A stretch of 64,000 bases of DNA from Streptomyces sp. CC228A (GCF_021390935.1 NZ_JAJPUI010000002.1:930001-994000); one strand, 5' to 3'. Shown: positions 25,094 through 35,147, numbered from the stretch's first letter. The notes: a model not told the origin generated them from the letters alone. A program made the numbers and translations.

Positions 25094-26584
25094 CTACGCT
25101 TGACGCGATGCCAGTTGCACCACCGTGATGTCCGAGGGCGCGCCGACCCGCACCGGCGGGCCCCAGGCGCCCGCCCCGCGTGAGACGTACAACTGGGTGT
25201 CGCCGTACTGCTCAAGGCCCGCGAGGGTCGGGTTGGCCAGCTCCGCCAGGTGGTTGGCCGGCCACATCTGCCCGCCGTGGGTGTGCCCGGACAGCTGGAG
25301 GTCCACCCCGTGGCGCACCGCCTCCTGGATGAGCACCGGCTGGTGGGCGAGCAGGACGGCCGCGCGGGCCGGGTCACGGTCACCGAGGGCCCGCGCGAAG
25401 TCGGGGCCGTCGCCGTAGTTCGCCCCCGCCACGTCGTTGACGCCGGCCAGGTCGAAGCCGCCGGGGACTTCGACGCGCTCGTTGCGCAGCGGCCGCAGGC
25501 CGAGCTCGCGGACCTCCTCCACCCATTCCTCGGCCCCGGAGAAGTACTCGTGGTTGCCGGTGACGAAGAAGCTGCCGTAGCGGGCGCGGAGCTGGGCGAG
25601 GGGCTCGGCGGCGTGGCCGAGGTTCTCCACGGAGCCGTCGACGAGGTCCCCGACGACGGCCACGAGGTCGGGCTGCGTGCGGTTGATCGTGTCGACGATG
25701 CGCTGGGTGTGGGCGCGGCCGAGGATGGGGCCGATGTGGATGTCGCTGACCACGGCGACGCGCAGTCCGTGCGCGGCGCGGGGAAGCCGGGCGAGGGGGA
25801 CGGTGACCCGCTTGACCTGCGGGCCGCGCAGCACGCCGTACGTGCCGTAGCCCACCGTGGCGGTCGCCGCGGCGGCGGCGCCGCCGCCCAGGACACGGCT
25901 GACGAACAGCCGCCGGGGCATCCCGCCGGCCGGCCCCTGCGGGCGGGCCTCCTCCCCGGCGGGCCCCTGCGGCCGGGGCTCCGGTGCCTCCTGCCCGGCG
26001 GACTCCTGCCCTGGCGACTGCGGTGCCTCCGGCTCCGTCGCCTCCCCCGCGGGCTCCGGCCCCGCCGCCTCGGCCACCGCCGTCGCGGCCGGGGCCGCGG
26101 CGGGGCGCGGGCCGCCGGGCGCCGCGGGCGCGGGTCCTGCGCCGGCCGGGGACGCGGCGGCGCGGCCCGCACCGGACGCGGGCGCGGGGCTGCCGCCCGG
26201 GGCGGACGCGGATGCACCGCCCGGCGCGGGGGCGTCGGCGGACCGCACGGGGTGGTCCGCCGACCCGCGGGGGCGGGGCCACCGCATGAGCACCGGGCGG
26301 AGCGCCTCCGTCACCAGGAGGGCGAGGACCAGGTACAGGAGCAGGGCCAGCCACATCTGGCCGGGCCAGGCCACGACCTGCTGGAGCCAGAACGGCGCCC
26401 CCGCGCGGGAGGCGGTCAGCGCACCGAGGGACAGCAGCGGCAGGGCGACGGCCGCCGCCGTGCCGGCCCGGCGCAGGGCGCTCCCCGGACGGGTGACGTC
26501 GCGGACGAGGCGGCGCCACACGTACCAGTGGACGACGGCGAGCAGGGTGAGGACCAGGGCCAGGACGGCGGCGAAGAGCAGCAT
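25094..26584 (-). CDS. Membrane-bound metallophosphoesterase
   Basis: A 496-aa protein. Four hydrophobic segments occupy about the first 120 residues. A disordered Ala/Pro/Gly/Glu-rich linker (about 125-225) precedes a twin-Arg-like helix (RRLFVSRVLGGGAAA). The calcineurin-type phosphoesterase domain follows: RVAVVSDIHIGPILGR (D-x-H), LVAVVGDLVDG (G-D-x-x-D), FVTGNHEYFSG (G-N-H-E), and LQLSGHTHGGQMWP (G-H-x-H). All metal ligands are present. Substrate unknown; related YaeI/YkuE proteins act on envelope phospholipid or undecaprenyl substrates. Confidence 0.9.
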   Translation of the reverse strand: MLLFAAVLALVLTLLAVVHWYVWRRLVRDVTRPGSALRRAGTAAAVALPLLSLGALTASRAGAPFWLQQVVAWPGQMWLALLLYLVLALLVTEALRPVLMRWPRPRGSADHPVRSADAPAPGGASASAPGGSPAPASGAGRAAASPAGAGPAPAAPGGPRPAAAPAATAVAEAAGPEPAGEATEPEAPQSPGQESAGQEAPEPRPQGPAGEEARPQGPAGGMPRRLFVSRVLGGGAAAAATATVGYGTYGVLRGPQVKRVTVPLARLPRAAHGLRVAVVSDIHIGPILGRAHTQRIVDTINRTQPDLVAVVGDLVDGSVENLGHAAEPLAQLRARYGSFFVTGNHEYFSGAEEWVEEVRELGLRPLRNERVEVPGGFDLAGVNDVAGANYGDGPDFARALGDRDPARAAVLLAHQPVLIQEAVRHGVDLQLSGHTHGGQMWPANHLAELANPTLAGLEQYGDTQLYVSRGAGAWGPPVRVGAPSDITVVQLASRQA

Positions 26585-26595
26585 GTGCGGGGCCC

Positions 26596-26847
26596 CTAGC
26601 GCGCCGGGTCCTGGCGGCGCAGCGCGCGCAGGCCCCGCAACCCGATCACGCCGATGGCCGTCCCCAGGAGAAAGGACGTGACGGCGAGCAGAAGATGGAC
26701 CCAGAAGTACCCGGTCGGTTCACCCGCGTCGTCGAAAGCGAGGCCGCTCGCGTCGTTCCACAGGTTCTTGACGAAAGTGATCCAGATGAACCAGCTCCAC
26801 ACGCCGAAGGCGAGCAGGAACCAGGAGACGGGGCGGCTCAGCTTCAT
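26596..26847 (-). CDS. SCO4848-family small membrane protein
   Basis: An 83-aa protein with two membrane helices (SWFLLAFGVWSWFIWITFVK and FWVHLLLAVTSFLLGTAIGV) and a basic C-terminus. It corresponds to the SCO4848 family of Streptomyces membrane proteins, of unknown function, located beside the D-Ala-D-Ala carboxypeptidase gene as in S. coelicolor (from memory). It diverges from that gene; the two start regions are only 62 bp apart. It lies 11 bp upstream of the metallophosphoesterase and may be co-transcribed with it. Confidence 0.82.
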   Translation of the reverse strand: MKLSRPVSWFLLAFGVWSWFIWITFVKNLWNDASGLAFDDAGEPTGYFWVHLLLAVTSFLLGTAIGVIGLRGLRALRRQDPAR

Positions 26848-26908
26848 GGAGCCAGTATCGGGTGCACCGGTGTCGGCCGCGGAGCCGGGTGGCGGTACGT
26901 TCTCGCTC

Positions 26909-28261
26909 GTGCTTGCTCTCACGAAGGTCCCGGCCGCCGTCGCCGCCGCCGCCCTGCTGGTGCCCCTCGCCGCGGGTCCCGCCCTGGCGGAGGAGCCCGT
27001 ACCCGCCCCGCAGCCGAAGCCGCCCGCCGTCATGTCGAACGTCGGCGGGGAGCGGCTGGCGAAGCCGGGCACGCAGGTGGACCTGGCGGGCGGGGCGCCC
27101 GTGCTGCCCAAGGAGCTGAGCGGCCGGTCGTGGATCGTCGCGGACGCCGAGAGCGGGCAGGTGCTGGCCGCCCACAACGCGCACTGGCGGCTCGCCCCGG
27201 CGTCCACGCTGAAGATGCTGTTCGCGGACACGCTGCTGCCGAAGTTCCCCAGGACGCAGAAGCACCGCGTGGCCCCGCAGGAGCTGGCGCAGCTCGGTGA
27301 GGGGTCCAGCCTCGTCGGGATCAAGGAGAAGAGCACCTACACCGTCGACGACCTGTGGATGGGGGTGTTCCTGCGGTCCGGGAACGACGCCGTGCACGTG
27401 CTGGCGGCGATGAACGGCGGCATAGCCAAGACCGTCGCGGAGATGAACGCGCGCGCCGAGGAGCTCCAGGCGCTCGACACCCGCGTGGTCTCCCCCGACG
27501 GCTACGACGCCGAGGGCCAGGTGTCGTCGGCGTACGACCTGACGCTGATAGCCCGGAGCGGGATGCAGAACGCGGACTTCCGGCGCTACGCCTCCACCGT
27601 GCGGGCGGCCTTCCCCGGGGAGGAGAAGCCGGGCAAGAAGCGCGGGACGTTCGAGATCCAGAACACCAACCGGCTGCTGACCGGGGCCGGCGACCTCCAG
27701 CCGTACAAGGGCATCGCCGGGGTGAAGAACGGCACCACCACGCACGCCGGGTCCACGTTCACGGGCGTCGCCGAGCGCGGCGGGCGCGTGCTCCTGGTGA
27801 CCGTGATGAACCCCTCCTCGAAGGAACCTTTCGCCGTCTACAAGGAGACGCAGCGGCTGTTCGACTGGGGCTTCGCCGCCGCCGGGAAGGTGAAGCCGGT
27901 CGGGCAGCTCGTCCCGCCGAAGTCCGCCCGGCCGCAGGAGCCGGCCGGGCGGCAGGAGCAGGACGGGGGCACGGTCGAGGCCGGCGGGGACGCGGAGCAG
28001 CGGACCGGGGCCTCCCGGGCGTCCAGCGGTGCCGGGGTCGCCCTGGCCGTGCTCGGCGGGGTGCTCGTGGCGCTCGCCGCCGTCGTGCTGATCGTCAATC
28101 GGTGGCTGCCGCTCCGGAGGACCCCGGAAGAGGACCGGGCCGCACGTCCGTCCGGGGCCCCGGCTGCGGACCCGGCCCGGGACCCGGCTGCGGGCGTGGC
28201 TCCGGGGCCGGCCGCGGAGCAGGTCGCGGATCCGGCCGGGAGCCGCTCCGGGGACCTGTAG
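26909..28261 (+). CDS. D-alanyl-D-alanine carboxypeptidase (S11, PBP5-like)
   Basis: About 450 aa. GTG 26909 gives a clean signal peptide (MLALTKVPAAVAAAALLVPL, cleavage after GPALA); an upstream in-frame ATG at 26846 is an alternative. Catalytic motifs of penicillin-binding carboxypeptidases: SxxK in PASTLKMLFAD, SxN in FLRSGNDAVHVL, and the third motif as GVKNGTTTHAG, i.e. KNG in place of the usual KTG. A C-terminal helix (VALAVLGGVLVALAAVVLIV) anchors it to the membrane, followed by an Ala/Pro/Asp-rich cytoplasmic tail. Its last 167 bp overlap the 3' end of the convergent yihY-like gene. It trims peptidoglycan pentapeptides. Confidence 0.9.
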   Translation: MLALTKVPAAVAAAALLVPLAAGPALAEEPVPAPQPKPPAVMSNVGGERLAKPGTQVDLAGGAPVLPKELSGRSWIVADAESGQVLAAHNAHWRLAPASTLKMLFADTLLPKFPRTQKHRVAPQELAQLGEGSSLVGIKEKSTYTVDDLWMGVFLRSGNDAVHVLAAMNGGIAKTVAEMNARAEELQALDTRVVSPDGYDAEGQVSSAYDLTLIARSGMQNADFRRYASTVRAAFPGEEKPGKKRGTFEIQNTNRLLTGAGDLQPYKGIAGVKNGTTTHAGSTFTGVAERGGRVLLVTVMNPSSKEPFAVYKETQRLFDWGFAAAGKVKPVGQLVPPKSARPQEPAGRQEQDGGTVEAGGDAEQRTGASRASSGAGVALAVLGGVLVALAAVVLIVNRWLPLRRTPEEDRAARPSGAPAADPARDPAAGVAPGPAAEQVADPAGSRSGDL

Positions 28262-29183
28262 CCTCCCCGCCCTCCCGGCTCTCCTGGGTCTCCCGCCGGT
28301 CAGGGGCCTTCTCCGCCACCTCCTCCTGCCCGTCCGTCCGGGCGCCCGTCGCCGTCCACGCCGCGCACAGCAGCAGCAGCTTCGCCATGAAGCTGATCCA
28401 CAGCAGCAGCGCCACCGGCACGCCGAACGCCCCGTACATCGACTTGCCCGCGACGCCCCGCATGTAGCCGCCGAGCAGCAGCTTCAGCAGCTCGAACCCC
28501 ACCGCGCCGATCAGCGCCGCCACCACCAGGTCGCGGCGCGGCGGCTCCACCCCGGGCAGCAGCGTCAGCAGGTAGAGGAGCAGCAGGAAGTCGGCCAGCA
28601 CGGCGACGGCGAGCGCGCCCGCCTGGAGCAGGGCGCCGCCCGCGCCGCCGCCGCCGATGCCGAGCTGGTCGGCGGTCCAGCCGACCGCTGTGGAGCCCAG
28701 CCAGGAGGCGGCGAGCGACAGCAGGGCCGTCACGCCGAGGCCCAGCAGGACCAGGGCGTCCTTGCCCTTGCGGACGACCGGGTTGCCCTCCTCCTCGTCG
28801 AGGCCCCACACCGCCCGCAGGCACTCGCGCAGGGAGCCGATCCAGCTGATGCCGGTGAGGAGCAGCAGGGCGCCGGCGACCAGACCGATGGTGGCGGCGT
28901 TGTCGACCAGGGAGCCGATGTCGAGCTGCTCGGAGATGCCGGGCACCTGTTCGCTGATCTTGCCCTCGATGGAGCGCAGCTGCTCGTCGCTGAGCAGCGC
29001 GGCCCCGACGGCGGCGCCCACGGTGATCAGCGGGAACAGCGCGAGGAAGCTGAGGAAGGTGATCGCGGCGGCCAGGCGCGTCCAGTGGGCGCGGTCCAGG
29101 GTCTCGTAGGCCCGCCACAGGTGCGTGCGCATGAGGCGGGCGGCCCACGGGCCGATGACGGGGAGCTTGGTCAGCCAGTCCAT
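28095..29183 (-). CDS. YihY/BrkB-family inner membrane protein
   Basis: A 362-aa protein. Six membrane helices span about residues 38-280, starting with LAAAITFLSFLALFPLITVG. The family pattern is visible in AAWTRLAAAI-like and FGVPVALLLWISFMAKLLLL segments. The C-terminal 80 residues are a Pro/Gly/Arg-rich tail. Despite the former 'ribonuclease BN' label, the family is a transporter-like membrane protein of unsettled function. The tail-coding DNA overlaps the tail of the convergent carboxypeptidase gene by 167 bp. Confidence 0.88.
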   Translation of the reverse strand: MDWLTKLPVIGPWAARLMRTHLWRAYETLDRAHWTRLAAAITFLSFLALFPLITVGAAVGAALLSDEQLRSIEGKISEQVPGISEQLDIGSLVDNAATIGLVAGALLLLTGISWIGSLRECLRAVWGLDEEEGNPVVRKGKDALVLLGLGVTALLSLAASWLGSTAVGWTADQLGIGGGGAGGALLQAGALAVAVLADFLLLLYLLTLLPGVEPPRRDLVVAALIGAVGFELLKLLLGGYMRGVAGKSMYGAFGVPVALLLWISFMAKLLLLCAAWTATGARTDGQEEVAEKAPDRRETQESREGGEATGPRSGSRPDPRPAPRPAPEPRPQPGPGPGPQPGPRTDVRPGPLPGSSGAAATD

Positions 29184-29237
29184 TCCGTACGCCTACCACC
29201 GCGGGGCGGCCGCCATGGCGTTCGGCGCACCCGCGGT

Positions 29238-29834
29238 TCAGCAGGAGGGCGTCGTGGTGGCGTGCTCGTCGACCGGGGAGCCCTGGGCGGGCACGGTCGG
29301 CCCGGCCCCGCCGCGGGCGAAGTCGTACGTGTGCAGCTTGCGCCAGACGGCGTCGGCGCCCTGCTCGTACAGGGCGAAGGAGCACACGGTCCACTCCGCG
29401 GCGAAGCCGGCGAGCTCCTCGTACGCCCGGTCCATCGCCTCGTCGGGGATGCCGTGGGCGACGGTCACGTGCGGGTGGTACGGGAAGGGCAGGTCGCGGG
29501 CGAGCGGCCCGTCGGCGTCCCGGATGCGCTCCTGGAGGCCCGCGCACTCCGCGCCGCCCTCGACGACCTTGACGAAGACCACCGGGGAGAGCGGGCGGAA
29601 GGTGCCGGTGCCGGCGAGCCTCATCGGGAAGGCCCGGCCGCCGGCCGCGACCCGGGCCAGGTGGGCCCGGATCTCCGGCAGCCGGTCCTCGTCGACCTCG
29701 GTCGGCGGGAGGAGGGTGACGTGCGTGGGGATGCCGTGGGCCGCGGGGTCGCCGAAGCCCGCGCGCTGCTGCTGGAGCAGACTGCCGTAGGGCTCCGGGA
29801 CCGCGATCGAAACGCCGAGCGTTACGGTCCCCAC
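29238..29834 (-). CDS. 2'-5' RNA ligase-family (2H phosphoesterase) protein
   Basis: A 198-aa protein with both HxT motifs of 2H phosphoesterases: THVTLLPP with H38 and T40, and YHPHVTVAHG with H122 and T124. Such proteins are cyclic-phosphodiesterase or RNA-end processing enzymes; the physiological substrate is unknown. The last 30 residues are low-complexity. It lies between yihY and trpS on the same strand. Confidence 0.88.
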   Translation of the reverse strand: MGTVTLGVSIAVPEPYGSLLQQQRAGFGDPAAHGIPTHVTLLPPTEVDEDRLPEIRAHLARVAAGGRAFPMRLAGTGTFRPLSPVVFVKVVEGGAECAGLQERIRDADGPLARDLPFPYHPHVTVAHGIPDEAMDRAYEELAGFAAEWTVCSFALYEQGADAVWRKLHTYDFARGGAGPTVPAQGSPVDEHATTTPSC

Positions 29835-29927
29835 GTCGTTCTCCTCATCCGTCGGTCACGCGGTGATGCGATGGTCCGGTCGTCAGTGTGGCGCCTCGGC
29901 CCGTCCCGTGGCCAGAGCCGTTTGGGC

Positions 29928-31064
<1,137 letters not shown>

Positions 31065-32336
31065 TCAGGCGGGGATACCCGGCGCCGGGTACTGCGCCAT
31101 CAGGTCGGCGACCTCCGCGCGGACGGCCGCGAGGGCGTCCTCGTCGCCCTTCTGCGCCGCCGCCACCGAGCGGTCGATCCAGTCGGCGACGGCCCCCATG
31201 TGCTCCGCGCCGAGGCCGCGGGAGGTGAGGGAGGGCGTGCCGATGCGGATGCCGGACGGGTCGAAGGGCTTGCGCGGGTCGTAGGGCACCGTGTTGTAGT
31301 TCACGACGATGCCGGCCCGGTCGAGGGCCTTCGCGGCGGTCTTGCCGGGCACGTCCTTGCCCGTGAGGTCGATGAGGACGAGGTGGTTGTCGGTGCCGCC
31401 GGAGACCAGGTCGAAGCCCCGGGCCAGCAGCGCCTCGGCCAGCGCCCGGGCGTTGGCGACGACGGCGTGGGCGTAGTCGCGGAAGGACGGCTGGGCGGCC
31501 TCGTGGAGGGCGACGGCGATGGCGGCGGTCGTCTGGTTGTGGGGGCCGCCCTGGAGGCCGGGGAAGACGGCCTTGTCGATCGCCTTGGCGTGCTCCTCGC
31601 GGCACATCAGCATGGCGCCGCGCGGCCCGCGCAGGGTCTTGTGGGTGGTGGTGGACACCACGTCGGCGTGCGGTACGGGCGACGGGTGGGCGCCGCCGGC
31701 GATCAGGCCGGCGATGTGCGCGATGTCGGCGACCAGGACCGCGCCCGCCTCGCGGGCGATCTCCGCGAAGGCCGGGAAGTCGATGGTGCGGGGCAGGGCG
31801 GTGCCGCCGCAGAAGATCACCTTGGGGCGCTCCTTCAGCGCCAGTTCGCGGACCTCGTCCAGGTCGACGAGGCCCGTGTCCTGCCGTACGCCGTACTGCA
31901 CGCCCCGGAACCAGGTGCCGGTCGCGGAGACGCCCCAGCCGTGGGTGAGGTGGCCGCCCATGGGCAGGGCCATGCCCATGACGGTGTCGCCGGGCTGCGC
32001 GAACGCCAGGTACACGGCGAGGTTGGCGGGCGAGCCGGAGTAGGGCTGCACGTTCGCGTGGTCGACGCCGAAGACGGCCTTGGCGCGGTCGGCGGCGAGC
32101 CGCTCGACCTGGTCGATGACCTGCTGGCCCTCGTAGTAGCGGCGGCCCGGGTAGCCCTCGCTGTACTTGTTCTGCAGGACCGTGCCGGACGCCTCCAGCA
32201 CGGCGGCGGACACGTAGTTCTCGCTGGGGATCAGGCGGAGGGTCTCCGCCTGGAGGCGCTCCTCCGCGCCGACGAGCGCGGCCAGCTCGGGGTCGGCGGC
32301 GGCGAGGGCGGGGTGGTGGGCGGCGGGTGCGGGCAT
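31065..32336 (-). CDS. glyA: Serine hydroxymethyltransferase
   Basis: A 423-aa PLP enzyme converting serine and tetrahydrofolate to glycine and methylene-THF. Key segments: LRLIPSENYVSAAVLEASGT, NKYSEGYPGRRYYEGQQVID, VLVADIAHIAGLIAGG, and the PLP-lysine loop VVSTTTHKTLRGPRG. ATG 32336 follows ggaggac. A ZTP-type riboswitch lies in its leader (32372-32464), linking expression to the folate/purine C1 status. This fits with folD at the far end of the window. Confidence 0.96.
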   Translation of the reverse strand: MPAPAAHHPALAAADPELAALVGAEERLQAETLRLIPSENYVSAAVLEASGTVLQNKYSEGYPGRRYYEGQQVIDQVERLAADRAKAVFGVDHANVQPYSGSPANLAVYLAFAQPGDTVMGMALPMGGHLTHGWGVSATGTWFRGVQYGVRQDTGLVDLDEVRELALKERPKVIFCGGTALPRTIDFPAFAEIAREAGAVLVADIAHIAGLIAGGAHPSPVPHADVVSTTTHKTLRGPRGAMLMCREEHAKAIDKAVFPGLQGGPHNQTTAAIAVALHEAAQPSFRDYAHAVVANARALAEALLARGFDLVSGGTDNHLVLIDLTGKDVPGKTAAKALDRAGIVVNYNTVPYDPRKPFDPSGIRIGTPSLTSRGLGAEHMGAVADWIDRSVAAAQKGDEDALAAVRAEVADLMAQYPAPGIPA

Positions 32337-32371
32337 GGCGTCCTCCGGGGGCAGCGCGTCGGTCGTGAGCC

Positions 32372-32464
32372 GGGGTGCCCAGGCGGGCGGCACCCTGTGC
32401 GGTCTGCCGCACGCGGCTTCCCCGGGGTCGTTTCCCCGTACGCCAGTCGCCGCGCGTACCCCCC
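32372..32464 (-). promoter_or_regulatory. ZTP (pfl) riboswitch in the glyA leader
   Basis: On the minus strand the leader carries the two conserved sub-domains of the pfl/ZTP RNA. The first is the gactggcg element (32448-32441) with an adjoining stem containing the gggg-aaac-gacccc hairpin. The second is the pseudoknot and ligand-binding block ccgcctgggca at 32386-32376. Between them is a variable hairpin, gcgtgcggcagaccgca. ZTP riboswitches sense the purine intermediate ZTP/ZMP, which accumulates when 10-formyl-THF is scarce, and typically activate glyA, folD or purH. No run of Ts or clear terminator is visible, so control may act on translation initiation; the ribosome site is about 35 nt further on. 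Confidence 0.82.
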
Positions 32465-32578
32465 ACCTTAACCGCGGGGCCGGGGGCCTGGTTTCCCCGT
32501 CCGCATCGCGAGCGACGATAGAGACCAGAGCACCACCTGGGCTCTACGACCGGCCGTACAAAGACGAACGGAGACCCC

Positions 32579-33787
32579 GTGTCGAGCACCACTGAGAAGG
32601 CGATCGCCTCCGCCGAGGCGCACAGCGCGCACAACTACCACCCGCTGCCCGTCGTCGTGGCGACGGCGGAGGGCGCCTGGATGACGGACATCGAGGGGCG
32701 GCGCTACCTCGACATGCTGGCCGGGTACTCGGCCCTGAACTTCGGGCACGGCAACCGCCGCCTCGTCGACGCCGCGAAGGCGCAGCTGGAGCGGGTGACG
32801 CTGACGTCCCGCGCCTTCCACCACGACCGGTTCGCGGAGTTCTGCGAGCAGCTCGCCGCATTCTGCGGCATGGAGATGGTGCTGCCGATGAACACGGGCG
32901 CGGAGGCGGTGGAGACCGCCGTGAAGACCGCCCGGAAGTGGGGCTACCGCGTCAAGGGCGTCCCCGACGGCACCGCGAAGATCATCGTGGCGGCGGACAA
33001 CTTCCACGGCCGGACGACGACGATCGTCAGCTTCTCGACGGACCCGGAGGCGCGGGCGGACTACGGCCCGTACACGCCGGGCTTCGAGATCGTGCCCTAC
33101 GGCGACCTCGGGGCGCTGCGGGAGGCCATGACCGACAACACGGTGGCGGTGCTGCTGGAGCCGATCCAGGGCGAGGCCGGCGTGCTGGTGCCGCCGCCGG
33201 GCTACCTGGCGGGTGTGCGGGAGCTGACGCGGGAGCGGAACGTCCTGTTCGTCGCGGACGAGATCCAGTCGGGCCTCGGCCGTACGGGGCGGACGTTCGC
33301 GTGCGAGCACGAGGGCGTCGTGCCGGACATGTACGTGCTCGGCAAGGCGCTGGGCGGCGGCGTCGTCCCGGTGTCGGCGGTGGTGTCCAGCGCCGCGGTG
33401 CTGGGCGTGCACCGGCCGGGTGAGCACGGCTCGACGTTCGGCGGCAACCCGCTGGCCTGCGCGGTGGCGCTGGAGGTGCTGGCGATGCTGCGCACCGGCG
33501 AGTACCAGCAGCGCGCGGCGGAGCTCGGCGAGCACCTGCACCAGGAGCTGGGTCTGCTGGTCGGCGGTGGCGCGGTGGAGGCGGTGCGCGGGCGCGGCCT
33601 GTGGGCCGGCGTCGACGTCACGCCGTCGAAGGGCACGGGGCGGGAGGTCTCGGAGCGGCTGATGCAGCGGGGCGTCCTGGTGAAGGACACCCACGGCTCC
33701 ACGATCCGCATCGCCCCGCCGCTGGTGATCAGCAAGGAGGACCTGGACTGGGGCCTCGACCAGCTGCGGGAGGTGCTGGGGGCCTGA
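32579..33787 (+). CDS. rocD: Ornithine aminotransferase
   Basis: A 402-aa class III PLP aminotransferase. NYHPLPVVVATAEGAWMTDI, the GYSALNFGHGN segment, NTGAEAVETAVKTARKWGY, VLFVADEIQSGLGRTGR and the PLP-lysine motif DMYVLGKALGGG match ornithine-oxo-acid transaminases, which yield glutamate semialdehyde in arginine catabolism. Start is GTG 32579. It diverges from glyA. The Lrp/AsnC regulator at 40756-41214 is 7 kb away and not obviously linked. Confidence 0.93.
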   Translation: MSSTTEKAIASAEAHSAHNYHPLPVVVATAEGAWMTDIEGRRYLDMLAGYSALNFGHGNRRLVDAAKAQLERVTLTSRAFHHDRFAEFCEQLAAFCGMEMVLPMNTGAEAVETAVKTARKWGYRVKGVPDGTAKIIVAADNFHGRTTTIVSFSTDPEARADYGPYTPGFEIVPYGDLGALREAMTDNTVAVLLEPIQGEAGVLVPPPGYLAGVRELTRERNVLFVADEIQSGLGRTGRTFACEHEGVVPDMYVLGKALGGGVVPVSAVVSSAAVLGVHRPGEHGSTFGGNPLACAVALEVLAMLRTGEYQQRAAELGEHLHQELGLLVGGGAVEAVRGRGLWAGVDVTPSKGTGREVSERLMQRGVLVKDTHGSTIRIAPPLVISKEDLDWGLDQLREVLGA

Positions 33788-33939
33788 CGGGCGGGCGCCG
33801 TCCGGCGGGACCGGCGCGGGCGGGCGCCGTCCGGCGGGGGCCTCCCCACCGGGCGGCGCCCCACCGGACGACGTGGCCGCGTGCGGCGGGACCGGCGTAC
33901 GCCCCGGAGGGGTGTACGGCCGGGGGCCCGGCGGGCGCC

Positions 33940-35121
33940 TCAGAGGATCACGTGCGGCAGGAACCTGGCGTACGTGTCGGTGATCAGGCCGTCCGACTCG
34001 CGGATGCCGAGGCCCGCCGCCTCGTCCTCGACGACCCACGCGCCGAGCACGACCCGGTTCCCGTCGAAGTCGGGCAGCGGCGCCAGCCCCTGGTAGCAGC
34101 AGGGCTCGTCGCGGACGACGGGGTCCGCGCCCGGCTCGTGGACGGTGACCCCGGCGCCTTCCCGGCCCAGCAGCGGCTTGGCGACGTAGCCGCCCTCCCG
34201 GGCGAGTTCCCGGGGGCCGTCGAGGTAGGCGGGCAGCAGGTTCGGGTGGCCCGGGTGGAGCTCCCACAGCACGGCCAGCAGCGCCTTGTTGGACAGCAGC
34301 ATCTTCCAGGCGGGTTCGATCCAGCAGGTTGTGCCGGTGCCGCCGCCGTTGTCGAGCGTGTCCAGGACGTGCGGGCCGAACGCGTCCGTGGCGAGCCACT
34401 CCCACGGGTAGAGCTTGAAGCAGCTGCGGATGAACTGCAGCCGGTCGTCGACGAACCGGCCGGTCAGCCGGTCCCAGCCGATCTCCTCCATCGACAGCGC
34501 CTCGGTCTCCAGGCCGGCCTGCTCGGCCGTCTCGCGGAGGTACGCGACGGTCATCAGGTCCTCGCCGATCTCGTCGCCCTCCGAGTGCGCGAAGTGCACG
34601 GGCCCCGGCGGCAGCAGGCGGGCCTGCCGCTTCCAGGCGTCGACGAGCCGCTCGTGCAGCGAGTTCCACTGGTCGGCGCCGGGGAAGCGGTCCTCCATCC
34701 AGAACCACTGCGGGCTGGCGGCCTCCACGAGGGAGGTCGGGGTGTCGGCGTTGTACTCCAGCAGCTTCGCGGGGCCGTCCCCGTCGTACCGCAGGTCGAA
34801 CCTGCCGTACAGCGAGGGCAGTTCGGCGCGGCGCCGCCAGGACTCGGCGACCCGCTCGGCCAGGCGCGGGTCGGTGATGCCGAGGTCTGCGAAGCGGTCG
34901 TGCTCCACGATGTGCGCGGCGGCGCCCAGGCACATCGCGTGCAGTTCCTCGACGGTCTCCTCCAGGGCCTCCACCTCGGGGAGGGTGAAGGAGTAGTAGG
35001 CGCTCTCGTCCCAGTAGGGGCGCAGCGAACCGTCGGGGTGGCGGGTGAGCGGGTAGATGCAGCCCTGCTCCTCGACGGTGCGCTGCCAGTCGGGGCGCGG
35101 CTCGATGGTGTGGCGTCTCAT
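33940..35121 (-). CDS. Glutathionylspermidine synthase-family ATP-grasp protein (YgiC-like)
   Basis: A 393-aa protein of the GSP synthase ATP-grasp fold, close in length to E. coli YgiC/YjfC. Recognisable segments: LLEYNADTPTSLVEAASPQW, FAHSEGDEIGEDLMTVAYLR, CFKLYPWEWLATDAFG, IEPAWKMLLSNKALLAVLWE and YVAKPLLGREGAGVTV. It lacks the amidase domain of bifunctional GspS. Actinobacteria make no glutathione, so the amide it forms is unknown. It directly follows a small Gly/Ser-rich lipoprotein gene, a pairing that mirrors ygiB-ygiC. Confidence 0.88.
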   Translation of the reverse strand: MRRHTIEPRPDWQRTVEEQGCIYPLTRHPDGSLRPYWDESAYYSFTLPEVEALEETVEELHAMCLGAAAHIVEHDRFADLGITDPRLAERVAESWRRRAELPSLYGRFDLRYDGDGPAKLLEYNADTPTSLVEAASPQWFWMEDRFPGADQWNSLHERLVDAWKRQARLLPPGPVHFAHSEGDEIGEDLMTVAYLRETAEQAGLETEALSMEEIGWDRLTGRFVDDRLQFIRSCFKLYPWEWLATDAFGPHVLDTLDNGGGTGTTCWIEPAWKMLLSNKALLAVLWELHPGHPNLLPAYLDGPRELAREGGYVAKPLLGREGAGVTVHEPGADPVVRDEPCCYQGLAPLPDFDGNRVVLGAWVVEDEAAGLGIRESDGLITDTYARFLPHVIL

Positions 35122-35147
35122 GGTGTGCGGCTCCGTCCCGTGCCGGC

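Noticed and set aside
33789..33840. Direct repeat of gggcgggcgccgtccggcgg between rocD and the YgiC-like gene
   Set aside because: Two short GC-rich copies in a convergent intergenic gap; no symmetry or gene context to suggest a function beyond possible hairpin termination.
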